Shown here: in pieces, positions 55,556-64,000 of the stretch
Position numbering within the stretch: position 1 is the stretch's first letter
Layout: each line of letters opens with the position of its first letter
Program-made: the position numbers and the translations under genes
Notes under the pieces: model-generated
What the model was told of the DNA's origin: nothing
Seen by the model: the letters and a program-made list of their open reading frames with translations, nothing else
The model's database searches: none
DNA from: Alteromonas sp. V450
Lineage (GTDB): Bacteria > Pseudomonadota > Gammaproteobacteria > Enterobacterales > Alteromonadaceae
Length of the DNA stretch: 64,000 bases
Direction of reading: 5' to 3'
Assembly (NCBI RefSeq): GCF_001885075.1
Contig: NZ_MODU01000004.1
Span: 372,001-436,000, forward strand

Positions 55556-57228
55556 GCGTTGCCTCCTTTATTTAACGCAACGTTGATACTTTCAGCTTCT
55601 TCTTGTAGCGCGGCTTTAACTGCGCCAATCACTGCTTGTGCTTTAGCACGGGTTTCATCAGCTTCAGCTTGAGGAACTGAGTCATATACTACACCTGCAC
55701 CCGCTTGAATATAGGCCGTACCGTTTTTTACAAATGCTGAGCGAATGACAATACAGGTGTCCATATCGCCTTGACCATTCAAGTAGCCAACCGCGCCGCC
55801 ATAACTTCCGCGGCGCTTTTTTTCAACTTCGCGAATTAACGTCGCTGCGCTTACTTTAGGTGCGCCAACTAGCGTGCCCATATTCATACAGGCTTGATAG
55901 GCGTGCAGTGGATCCAAATCGTCACGTAGCTGGCCAACCACACGTGACACCAAGTGCATGACGTGAGAGTAACGGTCGACTTTAAGCAAGTCTTTCACAT
56001 AGCGTGTACCAGGGCGACTCACCTTTGCCACATCGTTTCGGGCAAGATCAACCAGCATAATGTGCTCAGACTTTTCTTTGGTGTCTTCGCGCAGGTTTAA
56101 TTCAATACGGCTGTCTAAGTCTCTGTCGATACTGCCATCACGGCGCTTGCCGCGTGGACGGGTACCAGCGATAGGGTAGATTTCTACCTGATTGCTTTCT
56201 CTTTCGTATTTAAGCGCTGATTCAGGAGAGGCGCCAAATATGCTGAAAGCACCATCTTGCATGTAAAACATGTAAGGGCTTGGGTTTGATTCTTTAAGTT
56301 TAGCGTAAGCAAGTAACGGCGACGGGCAGGGGAGAGAGAATGTGCGCGAGGGCACAACCTGAAAAATGTCGCCGGCTAAAATATGTTGTTTTAAGTCCAG
56401 CACATGGTTGCAAAACTGTTCATCACTTAAATCAACACGAACTTCAACGTTTGGATCAAAAGAAGAAAGTGACTGTCCACTTTGTGCTTCTGTTTTATTG
56501 GCTGCATTTGTGCTTGTTATCACAGGCTCGGCAGGCATATCGTGTAGCTGCTGATGAATGGCTTCTAAGCGCTGTGCAATGGCAAAGTATTGCTGGGCAA
56601 CGTCTTGCCCGCTAAAAACACTACCGATTAAATGCGTCTCGCGGGTTTGGTGGTCAACAGTTATTAAGGTCTCTGCAAGGTAAAACACAAAATCTGGACA
56701 GTCATTTTCACCTTCTGCTACGTTAGGCAATTTTTCAAAGCCCGCAAGCATGTCGTAGGCAAAAACACCACCTAAGAAAACGGCGTGGGGATGCTGGCGA
56801 ATTGGCGTTATCTTATTGATAACAATGCGAAGCGCGTCCATTACGCTTGCGGCCTTTAAGCGACTGTCTTCATCGAGTTCACCATCAGCTTCATCACACA
56901 CTATCGCAATTGAAGTGTCTGTCTTTTCTTTGATGTGTAGACCTTCAGGGGCATGTTCAACAAACAAAGGCAAAACGGAAGCGCCATTGGCCGTTAGCGC
57001 ATTGATTTCAACGCGATTACCTCGGCATTCCATGCGAAGTGCTGCATCAACCATAAGCAGGCTTTGTAAATCGTCTTTTGAATCGATTTCTGCTGACTCT
57101 AACAGCAGCGCGTTGCTTTTCTCACCACACAGATGGGCAAATGCAGCAAGTGGGTCTTCAATGTAATGACCTGCTTGCTCAATTGTTTCTACCTTGCCCG
57201 GGGAAGTGCCCAGTTCCGCTAAACTCAT
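55552..57228 (-). CDS. trpE: Anthranilate synthase component I
   Basis: TrpE converts chorismate to anthranilate. 558 residues; the chorismate-binding core shows '[20 protein letters not shown]', '[20 protein letters not shown]', '[20 protein letters not shown]' and '[11 protein letters not shown]'. It is longer than the usual 520 because of a linker near residues 240-265 ('[16 protein letters not shown]'). That linker contains an exact motif copy (56468-56478); two further variants are in the gene (56696-56706, 56914-56923). It is the first structural gene, behind an attenuator. Confidence 0.97.
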   Translation of the reverse strand: MSLAELGTSPGKVETIEQAGHYIEDPLAAFAHLCGEKSNALLLESAEIDSKDDLQSLLMVDAALRMECRGNRVEINALTANGASVLPLFVEHAPEGLHIKEKTDTSIAIVCDEADGELDEDSRLKAASVMDALRIVINKITPIRQHPHAVFLGGVFAYDMLAGFEKLPNVAEGENDCPDFVFYLAETLITVDHQTRETHLIGSVFSGQDVAQQYFAIAQRLEAIHQQLHDMPAEPVITSTNAANKTEAQSGQSLSSFDPNVEVRVDLSDEQFCNHVLDLKQHILAGDIFQVVPSRTFSLPCPSPLLAYAKLKESNPSPYMFYMQDGAFSIFGASPESALKYERESNQVEIYPIAGTRPRGKRRDGSIDRDLDSRIELNLREDTKEKSEHIMLVDLARNDVAKVSRPGTRYVKDLLKVDRYSHVMHLVSRVVGQLRDDLDPLHAYQACMNMGTLVGAPKVSAATLIREVEKKRRGSYGGAVGYLNGQGDMDTCIVIRSAFVKNGTAYIQAGAGVVYDSVPQAEADETRAKAQAVIGAVKAALQEEAESINVALNKGGNA

Positions 57229-57253
57229 TTTTTGCTACTCTCCAACTGCAAAA

Positions 57254-57286
57254 AGATAAAAAAAAGGCCCGTATAAACGGGCCTTT
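57254..57286 (-). terminator. trp attenuator terminator
   Basis: On the minus strand AAAGGCCCGT, a short loop and ACGGGCCTTTTTTTT form a strong hairpin with a long U-run between trpL and trpE. With the Trp-rich leader it makes a standard transcription attenuator. Confidence 0.92.
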
Positions 57287-57324
57287 ATGTGTATTCATTC
57301 ACGCACCAAAGTGCACACCGCCCG

Positions 57325-57363
57325 TTAAGTTAGGGAGTGCCACCACCAAGCTGCAACTGTCAT
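57325..57363 (-). CDS. trpL: trp operon leader peptide
   Basis: The 12-residue peptide is MTVAAWWWHSLT, with three adjacent Trp codons at 57340-57348. A longer in-frame start at 57390 (MHSYNISTV...) is possible. Ribosome stalling at the Trp codons when charged tRNA-Trp is scarce would favour antitermination upstream of the hairpin at 57254-57286. It is too short for ordinary gene finding. Confidence 0.88.
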   Translation of the reverse strand: MTVAAWWWHSLT

Positions 57364-57440
57364 TACTGTTGAGATATTGTATGAATGCATGAATTACTCG
57401 TTGTTTTTACAAACTTCAATAGGATTTGAAGCCGTTAGTA

Positions 57441-57470
57441 CGTATACTTCGTGCATATAGAAGAAAACAA
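57441..57470 (-). promoter_or_regulatory. Candidate trp promoter
   Basis: TTGTTT (57465-57470) and TATACG (57441-57446) on the minus strand, 18 bases apart, upstream of trpL. GTACTAA next to the -10 recalls part of a TrpR operator, but the match is weak. Confidence 0.3.
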
Positions 57471-57495
57471 TTTGCCCTTCGTGTCAACCTAAAAT

Positions 57496-58365
57496 TTGCA
57501 TAAGACATTGAAAATAGATCTACATAGTCATACAAAATTCTCTGATGGCCACTTAACGCCGGAAGAACTAATCCTTCGCGCGCACACCATGCAGGTGGAT
57601 GCGCTTGCCGTTACTGACCACGATACCGTTGCCGGTCTAGAAGAAGCCCACGCTACCCAATCGAAGCAAAAACGTGCATTAACCATTATTGATGGTGTTG
57701 AAATTTCCACCACTTGGCACAGTTTCGATATTCATATCGTTGGATTAAATGTGGACAGACATTGCCCAACGTTTCTTGAACGGTTACAAGGCCAGTCAAA
57801 GACTCGTGAAGCTCGGGCTGAAAAAATTGCCGATAAGCTGGAAAAGTGTGGGTTTGAGGGGGTTCTAGCGCGAGCAAAAGCGCTAGCGGGTGTTGGTCAG
57901 GTGACGCGGGCGCACTTTGCAAGAGTACTGGTAAACAATTATGGTGTGTCTAGTATGGACGCCGCGTTTAAAAAGTATTTAGGGAAAGGTAAACGCGCGG
58001 CAGTTAAAGCTGAGTGGCCAAGCATTGAGACAGCTATCGAGTGGATCCACGATGCAGGTGGCCAAGCTGTATTGGCGCATCCTGCCCATTACGACATGAC
58101 AGCGAAATGGTTGCGGCGCTTGGTGGTGCTGTTTGAACAAGCCGGTGGCGATGCCATTGAAACCGCGTTTCCCGGTATCAACAAAACCAAACAAGAACTG
58201 ATTAACGAGCTTGCACAAACCCATCAACTTTTGGCATCAGCTGGTTCAGATTTTCATTTTCCATCTCGATGGACTGAGTTGGGTAAGAACCTCGGTATTA
58301 GCAGTAAACTCACACCCATATGGCATGATTGGAAGCAGTTTGAAGGGCAGATGACGGAAAGCTAG
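57496..58365 (+). CDS. rnm: PHP-domain 5'-3' exoribonuclease RNase AM
   Basis: A 289-residue PHP phosphoesterase related to E. coli YciV/TrpH (RNase AM). It matures the 5' ends of ribosomal RNAs. Metal-binding motifs are 'KIDLHSHTKFSDG', 'VTDHDTVAGLEEA', 'HPAHYDM' and 'SAGSDFHFPSRW'. The start is uncertain: TTG 57496 or TTG 57508, both with weak ribosome sites. It is divergent from trp, as in E. coli. 'NVDRHCP' is encoded by a one-base variant of the dispersed motif (57753-57763). Confidence 0.9.
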   Translation: MHKTLKIDLHSHTKFSDGHLTPEELILRAHTMQVDALAVTDHDTVAGLEEAHATQSKQKRALTIIDGVEISTTWHSFDIHIVGLNVDRHCPTFLERLQGQSKTREARAEKIADKLEKCGFEGVLARAKALAGVGQVTRAHFARVLVNNYGVSSMDAAFKKYLGKGKRAAVKAEWPSIETAIEWIHDAGGQAVLAHPAHYDMTAKWLRRLVVLFEQAGGDAIETAFPGINKTKQELINELAQTHQLLASAGSDFHFPSRWTELGKNLGISSKLTPIWHDWKQFEGQMTES

Positions 58366-58498
58366 TATATCTAGTTACTATGCTTCCGGTTTAAATGGGT
58401 GATGTAGGGCAAATGGTTAACAGAAGTTTGATGAGTGCTATCGTTAATTGATATGCCGAAAGTTGGTTATTAGAAATCCCAAAAGCGGATTAACAAGT

Positions 58499-58565
58499 GG
58501 ACAGTCACTCACTCTGCTGGCAAAGCAGGAGCGAATTAACAAGTGCGAAGGAATGGACAGTCACT
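58499..58565 (+). repeat. Two direct copies of GGACAGTCACT
   Basis: Exact copies at 58499-58509 and 58555-58565, each preceded by GCGAATTAACAAGTG-like sequence, so a longer unit of about 50 bases is repeated. They lie between rnm and yciO on the transcribed strand. Confidence 0.88.
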
Positions 58566-58624
58566 CAACTATTTATGGATTGCAGCTCTATCGATCTGCG
58601 TTTTTATTGGAATAGGAAGTATTT

Positions 58625-59245
58625 ATGAGTCAATTTTTCTATGTGCACCCCGACAACCCGCAAAAACGTCTAATTAGTCAGGCTTGTGAATTAATTCGAG
58701 AGGGTGCGGTGGTTGTGTATCCGACAGACTCAGGTTATGCCATTGGCTGTCAAATGGAAGACAAAAAGGCGCTTGAGCAGCTGTGTCGTATTCGACAAAT
58801 TGATAAAGACCACAACTTTACCCTTATGTGTCGCGATATGTCTGAGCTATCAATTTACGCAAAGGTAGACAATACGGCGTTCAGGCAAATTAAAAACAAT
58901 ACGCCGGGGCGTTACACCTTCGTCTTGAAAGCGACCCGCGAAGTACCAAAACGTTTGCAAAACCCTAAACGTAAAACCATAGGAATTCGCGTGCCCGACA
59001 ACGCTATTGCACTTGCATTATTGGAAGAACTAGGCGAGCCGTTGATGTCTACATCTTTGATTTTGCCAGGTAACGCCATGGCCGAATCAGATCCAGATGT
59101 CATTCGCGATAATTTGGAGAAGCAAGTAGGGCTTATTATTCACGGTGGTTACATTGGTGAGCAGCCTACTACCGTGGTTGATTTGTCGGAAGACACGCCA
59201 GTCATTGTACGTCATGGCACGGGCGATCCGTCTCCCTTTGAGTAA
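58625..59245 (+). CDS. yciO: YciO/Sua5-family protein
   Basis: 206 residues of the YrdC/Sua5 fold: 'GAVVVYPTDSGYAIGCQME', 'RIRQIDKDHNFTLMCRDMSE', 'PGRYTFVLKATREVPKRL' and 'IGIRVPDN'. Relatives make threonylcarbamoyl-AMP for tRNA t6A; YciO itself differs from TsaC and its role is not firm. The gene order rnm-yciO next to trp matches E. coli. Confidence 0.92.
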   Translation: MSQFFYVHPDNPQKRLISQACELIREGAVVVYPTDSGYAIGCQMEDKKALEQLCRIRQIDKDHNFTLMCRDMSELSIYAKVDNTAFRQIKNNTPGRYTFVLKATREVPKRLQNPKRKTIGIRVPDNAIALALLEELGEPLMSTSLILPGNAMAESDPDVIRDNLEKQVGLIIHGGYIGEQPTTVVDLSEDTPVIVRHGTGDPSPFE

Positions 59246-59357
59246 CTTTCGTTATGCTGACTTTTTGAAAACACTGGTTTTAATAGGTTATTTTAAATAG
59301 CTTCTTTTGCTAGCTGCAGGTGGGAGTTATAGTAGGAAACCTTAAGCTAAGTTTCTA

Positions 59358-59400
59358 AGGCCTGTTGAGCGTTGGTGTACAGCAAAATTCAACAGGTCCT
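59358..59400. repeat. Long inverted repeat upstream of scpA
   Basis: AGGCCTGTTGA and TCAACAGGTCCT pair with one bulge around a 20-base loop. There is no T-run behind it, so it is more likely a leader structure or protein site than a simple terminator. Confidence 0.45.
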
Positions 59401-59469
59401 CGCATTAACGCGTAAATAATAATATCAATAATCGCCGCTTTGTAAGCGCGCAAAAACGGTTGTGGAACT

Positions 59470-60333
59470 GTGTCTGAGCTTGTTGAAGAGAATAAAAACG
59501 ATAATAAAGCCTCTGTTGAGAAAGGGCTTTCGGCACCTGTTCAACAGCCGTTGCCACTGGCGTTCATTAATGGTGAAGCGCTGATAGAAAAACCTGAAGA
59601 TCTTTTCATTCCCCCAGACGCGCTAGAAGTTATTTTAGAAACCTTCGAAGGGCCTCTCGACTTACTGCTTTATCTAATTAGAAAACAAAAGTTTGATATC
59701 ACTACACTGCCCATCGCTGATGTTACCAAGCAGTATATGGAATATGTGGATGCCATGATGTCGCTAAAATTAGAGTTGGCGGCAGAGTATTTGCTGATGG
59801 CAGCCATATTGGCAGAAATTAAGTCCAGGCTTCTACTACCTAAACGCAGCGACGATCCCGACGAAGAAGAAGATCCTCGCGCAGCGCTTATTCGTCGACT
59901 ACAAGAATACGAGCTAGTTAAGCAAGCCGCAGAAGATTTAGATAGTCAGCCTAGGCTTGAAAGAGATGTTTTCACCACTCACGTTGAATTAAGTGAGAGC
60001 GTGACACCCATTCGCATTGAACCCGACGTGTCGTTAGCAGAAATTGTATTGGCCTTTAGTGCTGCCATGAAGCGCGCCGAAGCGTTTGAACACCATACCA
60101 TTGCACGGGAAGCACTGAGCACGCGAGAGCGCATGTCGCTCATATTGTCATTGCTTACGACATCAGAATATACGCCGCTTGAACGTCTGTTTACTATTGA
60201 TGAAGGTAAAGCTGGCGTAGTGGTTTGCTTCTTGGCAATTTTAGAATTAGTAAAAGAACAGCTAATTTTATGCATTCAGGCAGGTCCTTATGCAAAAATT
60301 CATGTAAAATTAGGTGCCCATGAAGAAAATTAA
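59470..60333 (+). CDS. scpA: Segregation and condensation protein A
   Basis: The kleisin subunit of the Smc-ScpAB condensin. 287 residues with 'ILETFEGPLDLLLYLIRKQK', 'EYLLMAAILAEIKSRLLLPK' and 'RRLQEYELVKQAA'. It starts with GTG 59470. An N-terminal 35 residues precede the conserved part. It overlaps scpB by 14 bases from its preferred start. Confidence 0.95.
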   Translation: MSELVEENKNDNKASVEKGLSAPVQQPLPLAFINGEALIEKPEDLFIPPDALEVILETFEGPLDLLLYLIRKQKFDITTLPIADVTKQYMEYVDAMMSLKLELAAEYLLMAAILAEIKSRLLLPKRSDDPDEEEDPRAALIRRLQEYELVKQAAEDLDSQPRLERDVFTTHVELSESVTPIRIEPDVSLAEIVLAFSAAMKRAEAFEHHTIAREALSTRERMSLILSLLTTSEYTPLERLFTIDEGKAGVVVCFLAILELVKEQLILCIQAGPYAKIHVKLGAHEEN

Positions 60334-60913
60334 CACGGCACAGCTTAAACAATTGGTTGAGGCAGCAATATTTGTAGCCGACAAACCTATTTCAAAGCAG
60401 CATTTAAAAGACACGGTACTCAATGAGTTTACCGTCGCTGATAGAACCTTGAGTAAGGTGATTAACGAGCTAAAGTTAGACTATCAGCCAAGAGGCATTC
60501 AACTGGTGGAAGTAGCAAGTGGCTATCGCTTTCAGTCGTTAGATGCGTTAAGCCCGTGGTTAAGCAAATTGTGGCAGGAAAATGCGCCAAAGTATTCTAG
60601 AGCACTGCTCGAAACGTTGGCACTCATTGCCTATCGTCAACCTATAACCCGTGGAGAAATTGAGCAAGTCAGGGGCGTGGCGGTAAGCAGTAATATTATA
60701 AAGACACTCACAGAACGAGACTGGGTAAAGGTAGTAGGCCACAAAGAAGTGCCTGGGCGACCAGCGCTTTATGCAACTACCAAAGGCTTTTTGGACTATT
60801 TTTCGATGACGTCGTTGAGCGATTTGCCCAATGCTGACGCTTTCGAAAATATGGCAGAAAGTATTGCGTCAGACTCGCCGCTTAAGGTGTTAAATGAGGC
60901 ACCGTCAAAATAG
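60320..60913 (+). CDS. scpB: Segregation and condensation protein B
   Basis: The winged-helix partner of ScpA: 'QLVEAAIFVADKPISKQHL', 'YRFQSLDALSPWLSKLW', 'LLETLALIAYRQPITRGEIE' and 'GRPALYATTKGFLDYF'. I prefer ATG 60320 with AGGT upstream over the GTG at 60314, giving 197 residues. Confidence 0.95.
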   Translation: MKKINTAQLKQLVEAAIFVADKPISKQHLKDTVLNEFTVADRTLSKVINELKLDYQPRGIQLVEVASGYRFQSLDALSPWLSKLWQENAPKYSRALLETLALIAYRQPITRGEIEQVRGVAVSSNIIKTLTERDWVKVVGHKEVPGRPALYATTKGFLDYFSMTSLSDLPNADAFENMAESIASDSPLKVLNEAPSK

Positions 60914-60953
60914 ACCGTGCGACCGTAAACAAGCAATTAAAGAGTGAAAACCC

Positions 60954-61850
60954 ATGACTGAAAAGTTGCAAAAAGTACTGGCTAACCAAGGGCTAGGCTC
61001 GCGACGAGAAATGGAACGTTGGATTGAAGAAGGCCGAGTATCGGTCGATGGCACCAAAGCAACATTAGGAGATAGAGTCGACCATACCGCACAAATTCGT
61101 GTTGATGGTCATTTGCTATCTCGTCAAACAGAACAGCCAATCTGCCGCGTGTTGATGTACAACAAACCCGAAGGTGAATTGTGTAGCCGTCACGACCCTG
61201 AAGGTCGCGATACGGTTTTTGACCGTCTTCCCGCGATTCGATTAGGGCGCTGGATCACAGTGGGTCGTCTAGACATGAACACCAGTGGCCTGCTGTTATT
61301 CACCAACGATGGTGAATTGGCAAACCGCCTAATGCACCCTAAGTGCGAAGTTGAGCGCGAATACGCAGTGCGTGTATTTGGTGAAGTTACGGGTAAAACG
61401 CTACATACGCTTCAAAAGGGTGTGGAGCTGGAAGATGGTGAAGCAAAGTTCCTGACAATTTCAGGTACGCCTACGCCGCAGCATGCTGAAGATGAAAGCA
61501 TGAACCGTTGGTATAATGTGACGTTGAAAGAAGGACGTAACCGCGAAGTGCGTCGTCTTTGGGAGTCGCAAGGCGTGCAGGTTAGCCGTTTGATACGTGT
61601 TAAGTATGGCCCAATTGAATTGCAAAAGCGTCTACCGCAAGGTGCGTGGGTAGAGCTTGGGTTAGAAGACGTGAACGCGCTTCGTAGCCACGTTCAACTG
61701 CCAGATGAAACGCAAACTATGGTTAATGTACGCCAGGGTAAACTGGACCACGCGCGTTTAAGTCGCATGCGTCGCTCTGTTAAAAAGCATAAAGTGCGTA
61801 AGCAACAAGGGTTGAATAAACGTGCTGGGCGTCCTGCCAAACGTAAGTAA
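60954..61850 (+). CDS. rluB: 23S rRNA pseudouridine(2605) synthase
   Basis: 298 residues: an N-terminal S4 domain ('[20 protein letters not shown]') and a RsuA-type catalytic domain with the active Asp in '[19 protein letters not shown]' and '[15 protein letters not shown]'. The basic tail '[10 protein letters not shown]' fits RluB. It is the third gene of the common scpA-scpB-rluB run. Confidence 0.95.
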   Translation: MTEKLQKVLANQGLGSRREMERWIEEGRVSVDGTKATLGDRVDHTAQIRVDGHLLSRQTEQPICRVLMYNKPEGELCSRHDPEGRDTVFDRLPAIRLGRWITVGRLDMNTSGLLLFTNDGELANRLMHPKCEVEREYAVRVFGEVTGKTLHTLQKGVELEDGEAKFLTISGTPTPQHAEDESMNRWYNVTLKEGRNREVRRLWESQGVQVSRLIRVKYGPIELQKRLPQGAWVELGLEDVNALRSHVQLPDETQTMVNVRQGKLDHARLSRMRRSVKKHKVRKQQGLNKRAGRPAKRK

Positions 61851-61888
61851 AATCAAATTTATCCATCACATGTAAGTGAATACTCATA

Positions 61889-61917
61889 GCCGCTAGCGCA
61901 CGTTAGCGGCTTTTTTA
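61889..61917 (+). terminator. Terminator after rluB
   Basis: GCCGCTAGCG, a short loop, and GTTAGCGGC followed by six Ts. Confidence 0.92.
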
Positions 61918-62078
61918 TTTCAGCGACGTGCATTCTTCAACGTAATCACTAAGTTTGTCTCCCATTTAATTCTGATTTCAGTCTCGATGATTACGATCTT
62001 CTTTCTAAGCGATGGCGTAGCAAAGTGTGAAGCTGCTACGTCAAGTACGGTAAGACCAACACGGAAAAGGAGAAAGTA

Positions 62079-62882
62079 ATGAAAGATATGCCTCAGTTAG
62101 GAATGGGAACGTTTCGATTGAAAGATGACGAGGCCCGTGAATCAGTCAGTAAAGCGCTAGAGGTTGGTTTCAGACACATTGACACCGCACAATTTTATGA
62201 CAATGAAGCACAAGTTGGCGACGCCATAAAAACCAGCGGTCTTGATAGAAACGAACTGTTTGTCACCACCAAGGTGTGGCACGAGTCATTGAGCGATGCT
62301 CATTTTATTCCAAGTGTTCACGAAAGCTTAGAAAAGCTGAAGCTAGAATATGTTGATTTGCTTCTTATCCATTGGCCATATCCTGGCAATGATATTTCAC
62401 TCGAAAGTTACTTAGGCAATCTTGCGAAGGCAAAAGAGCAAGGGCTTACTCGTCATATTGGTGTATCTAATTTCACTATTGATTTGCTAGATAAGGCCGA
62501 AAAGGTTCTTGGTAAAGGCGAGATTTACACCAACCAAATTGAAATCCATCCTTTCATGCAAAATAAGAAGGTTGTTGAAGCGTGTAAGGAAAAAGGCATA
62601 AAAGCGACCGCATATATGCCATTTGCTGTCGGAAAAGTAATGAAGGACGAAACGTTATTGCGAATTGCGCAAAGCCACGATGCGACGCCAGCGCAAGTTG
62701 TTCTGGCGTGGATGGAAAAACGTCACATTTATGCCATTCCTTCATCAACCAGTAAAGTACACTTGGCGGAGAATTTAGCTTACGGTGGTGTAAATTTAAC
62801 TGATCCAGAGCTTACGCTAATTGATGATCTTGATAACGGTGAGCGTATTGTTAACCCTGACTTTGCGCCTAATTGGGATTAA
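62079..62882 (+). CDS. Aldo/keto reductase (2,5-diketo-gluconate reductase-like)
   Basis: 267 residues of the AKR family: 'PQLGMGTFRLKDDEARESV', catalytic Asp/Tyr in 'FRHIDTAQFYDNEAQVG', Lys in 'VTTKVWHESL', His in 'LLIHWPYP' and 'IGVSNFTIDLL'. It reduces carbonyls with NADPH in the cytoplasm. The length and 'GKGEIYTNQIEIHPFMQNKK' suggest the DkgB branch; substrate inferred. AAGGAG lies upstream of the ATG. Confidence 0.9.
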   Translation: MKDMPQLGMGTFRLKDDEARESVSKALEVGFRHIDTAQFYDNEAQVGDAIKTSGLDRNELFVTTKVWHESLSDAHFIPSVHESLEKLKLEYVDLLLIHWPYPGNDISLESYLGNLAKAKEQGLTRHIGVSNFTIDLLDKAEKVLGKGEIYTNQIEIHPFMQNKKVVEACKEKGIKATAYMPFAVGKVMKDETLLRIAQSHDATPAQVVLAWMEKRHIYAIPSSTSKVHLAENLAYGGVNLTDPELTLIDDLDNGERIVNPDFAPNWD

Positions 62883-62965
62883 CGTAAAGCTATATTCGTT
62901 CATCTTCTACGTAGGGGAGCTTGCGCTAGAATCAACACAGCTTTGTGTATTATGTCAATTTAATT

Positions 62966-62995
62966 AGGCCGCCTAAATATTCTACTGGCGGCCTT
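62966..62995 (+). terminator. Terminator after the aldo/keto reductase
   Basis: AGGCCGCC and GGCGGCCT around a 13-base AT-rich loop. The T-run is short (TTT), so it is a moderate candidate. Confidence 0.6.
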
Positions 62996-63110
62996 TGGAA
63001 ATGGTTTAAACTTATCTTCTGGGCTATACGCGCTATAGTAAAATTGATAGACGAGAATAGCAGGGGTCTCATATGAACACATATGCTTAGAGAGTGATAG
63101 TGATGAAGCG

Positions 63111-63683
63111 TCACATGCGCTGTTCGGTTTGCTCTATTTCTTTTATTATCTTGGCGGGATTCCCACCTATAACCACATTGTTTCCAAAAGACTTAGTTAC
63201 CACCGCGCCAGAGGCCACAACCACATTGTCTCCCAATGTCACGCCAGGGTTTATGACCGCCATGCCACCAATCCAGCAGTTGTCGCCAATCGTAATGGGT
63301 TTGGCGAACTCGATGCCGGTTGCCCTTTGTATGGGATCTAGCGGGTGCGTAGCGGTGTACAAACCGACTTGAGGCGCAATCATGCAGTTATCACCTATTG
63401 TCACCTTCGCTGCATCTAGAATGACACAATTGAAATTAGCGAAGAAATTTTCGCCTACATGGATATTTTCGCCATAATCACATTTGAATGAAGACTCGAT
63501 GTAAAGCCTTTTCCCAGTACTACCAAACAGCTGTTTTAGTAACCTAGTACGCTTTTTGTGGTCGCTTTGGCAGGTCGCATTGAGCTCGTCTACTTGAATT
63601 CGGCACTGCTTGCGCAATGCCGTTAATGTTTTATCTGACGGAAAATATAAATCGCCAGCAAGCATCTTTTCTTGTTCAGTCAT
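63111..63683 (-). CDS. Sugar O-acetyltransferase (maltose/galactoside type)
   Basis: 190 residues with the Maa/LacA layout: an N-terminal 'MTEQEKMLAGDLYFPSDKTL', then left-handed beta-helix hexapeptides ('GDNCMIAPQVGLYTATHPLD', 'TIGDNCWIGGMAVINPGVTL', 'IGGNPAKIIKEI'). The catalytic His is in 'TATHPLD'. It acetylates a sugar hydroxyl with acetyl-CoA. Natural substrate unknown. It is convergent with the aldo/keto reductase. Confidence 0.92.
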   Translation of the reverse strand: MTEQEKMLAGDLYFPSDKTLTALRKQCRIQVDELNATCQSDHKKRTRLLKQLFGSTGKRLYIESSFKCDYGENIHVGENFFANFNCVILDAAKVTIGDNCMIAPQVGLYTATHPLDPIQRATGIEFAKPITIGDNCWIGGMAVINPGVTLGDNVVVASGAVVTKSFGNNVVIGGNPAKIIKEIEQTEQRM

Positions 63684-63724
63684 GTCATTTTGAAACGTTA
63701 GGCTTTGATATTCGAGCCAGTACG

Positions 63725-64000
63725 TTACTGTGCACCAGTATAACTTACAACGACTTTTTGCTTTAATGCATCGTTTTCAAGGTCCAGATTGACAGGGCGC
63801 TTCAAAATGATGTTGCCATCTACAATGACCGAAGCACTAATTGACAGCGTCGGTTTACTATCTGACGTGTTTCCCCATGATTTTTCAGTCTCGTTATAAA
63901 TGATATCGCCTAAAACATGGGATGAACCTGATAAAGTAATATCGCCGTTTAACGTTTCAATATGTTGTTTTATGGTTGTGTCAACGCCGGTTATGTCACC
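63725..64000 (-). CDS. C-terminal part of a beta-repeat protein, cut by the window edge
   Basis: The minus-strand frame is open from the right edge to a TAA at 63725-63727, about 91 residues. The sequence has short periodic pieces ('GDITGVDTTI', 'LNGDITLSGSSHVLGDIIY') like a beta-helix or bactofilin/DUF4097-type repeat, then a beta domain ending 'VVVSYTGAQ'. The start lies outside the window, so no firm family call is made. Confidence 0.6.
   Translation of the reverse strand, partial: GDITGVDTTIKQHIETLNGDITLSGSSHVLGDIIYNETEKSWGNTSDSKPTLSISASVIVDGNIILKRPVNLDLENDALKQKVVVSYTGAQ

Overview
The window looks like chromosome of a marine gammaproteobacterium of the Alteromonas group. The grounds are moderate GC, enterobacterial-type gene sets (bioA/bioBFCD, a trp operon with fused trpC-trpF, tesA-ybbA-ybbP, yfcH-folX, scpA-scpB-rluB), a PEP-CTERM protein and a REP-associated transposase of the kind common in Alteromonas and Shewanella relatives. 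This assignment is from gene content only; no search was run.

Layout. 1-8.6 kb: a partial membrane protein, an acetyltransferase, a FISUMP-domain lipoprotein-like protein, a short-chain dehydrogenase divergent from its likely AraC-type regulator, a PEP-CTERM protein, asnS and a Ca/Na antiporter. 8.8-11.6 kb: a two-gene unit of an ATP-grasp ligase with an RLAN-type N-terminus and a GNAT-C39 peptidase fusion. 13.1-18.8 kb: biotin synthesis, bioA divergent from bioBFCD. 18.7-27.8 kb: peptidase E, a low-molecular-weight phosphatase, class II DAHP synthase, an Atm1-like ABC exporter, a MoaA-like radical SAM enzyme, and a receiver-TPR protein that lacks its phosphoacceptor Asp. 28-31 kb: two tRNA-Val genes, a repeat cluster, gltX, then a tRNA-Ala/Glu/Glu operon with a strong promoter. 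31-41.9 kb: an M14-like peptidase, dusC, a RAYT transposase, tesA, ybbA-ybbP, yfcH-folX and an AI-2E-family exporter.

41.9-47.5 kb is an AT-rich accessory island bordered by an IS3-family remnant. Nearly every product has a Sec signal or lipobox. Its centre is two small precursors that combine a Sec signal with a double-glycine leader, and each ends in exactly 24 hydrophobic, Gly/Ala-rich residues after the GG. They sit directly before a lipoprotein with a complete C39-type catalytic set. This looks like a peptide maturation system working outside the cytoplasm, without the usual peptidase-ABC transporter. It is the best candidate here for an undescribed system.

47.5-64 kb: a PhoP/PhoQ-like two-component pair with a PepSY protein, the trpEGDCFBA-yciI operon with a TrpL leader and attenuator, rnm (RNase AM), yciO, scpA-scpB-rluB, an aldo/keto reductase, a maltose O-acetyltransferase-like enzyme and the end of one more gene.

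A second window-wide signal is a dispersed 11-mer, GGACAGACACT and its variants GGACAGTCACT and GGACACACACT. I count 27 exact copies. They occur between genes, often as inverted pairs, and inside bioF, bioD, tesA, ybbP, yfcH, trpCF, trpE and a small ORF in all three reading frames. It is conserved as DNA, not protein. It may be a RAYT-linked REP family or a DNA-uptake-like sequence.
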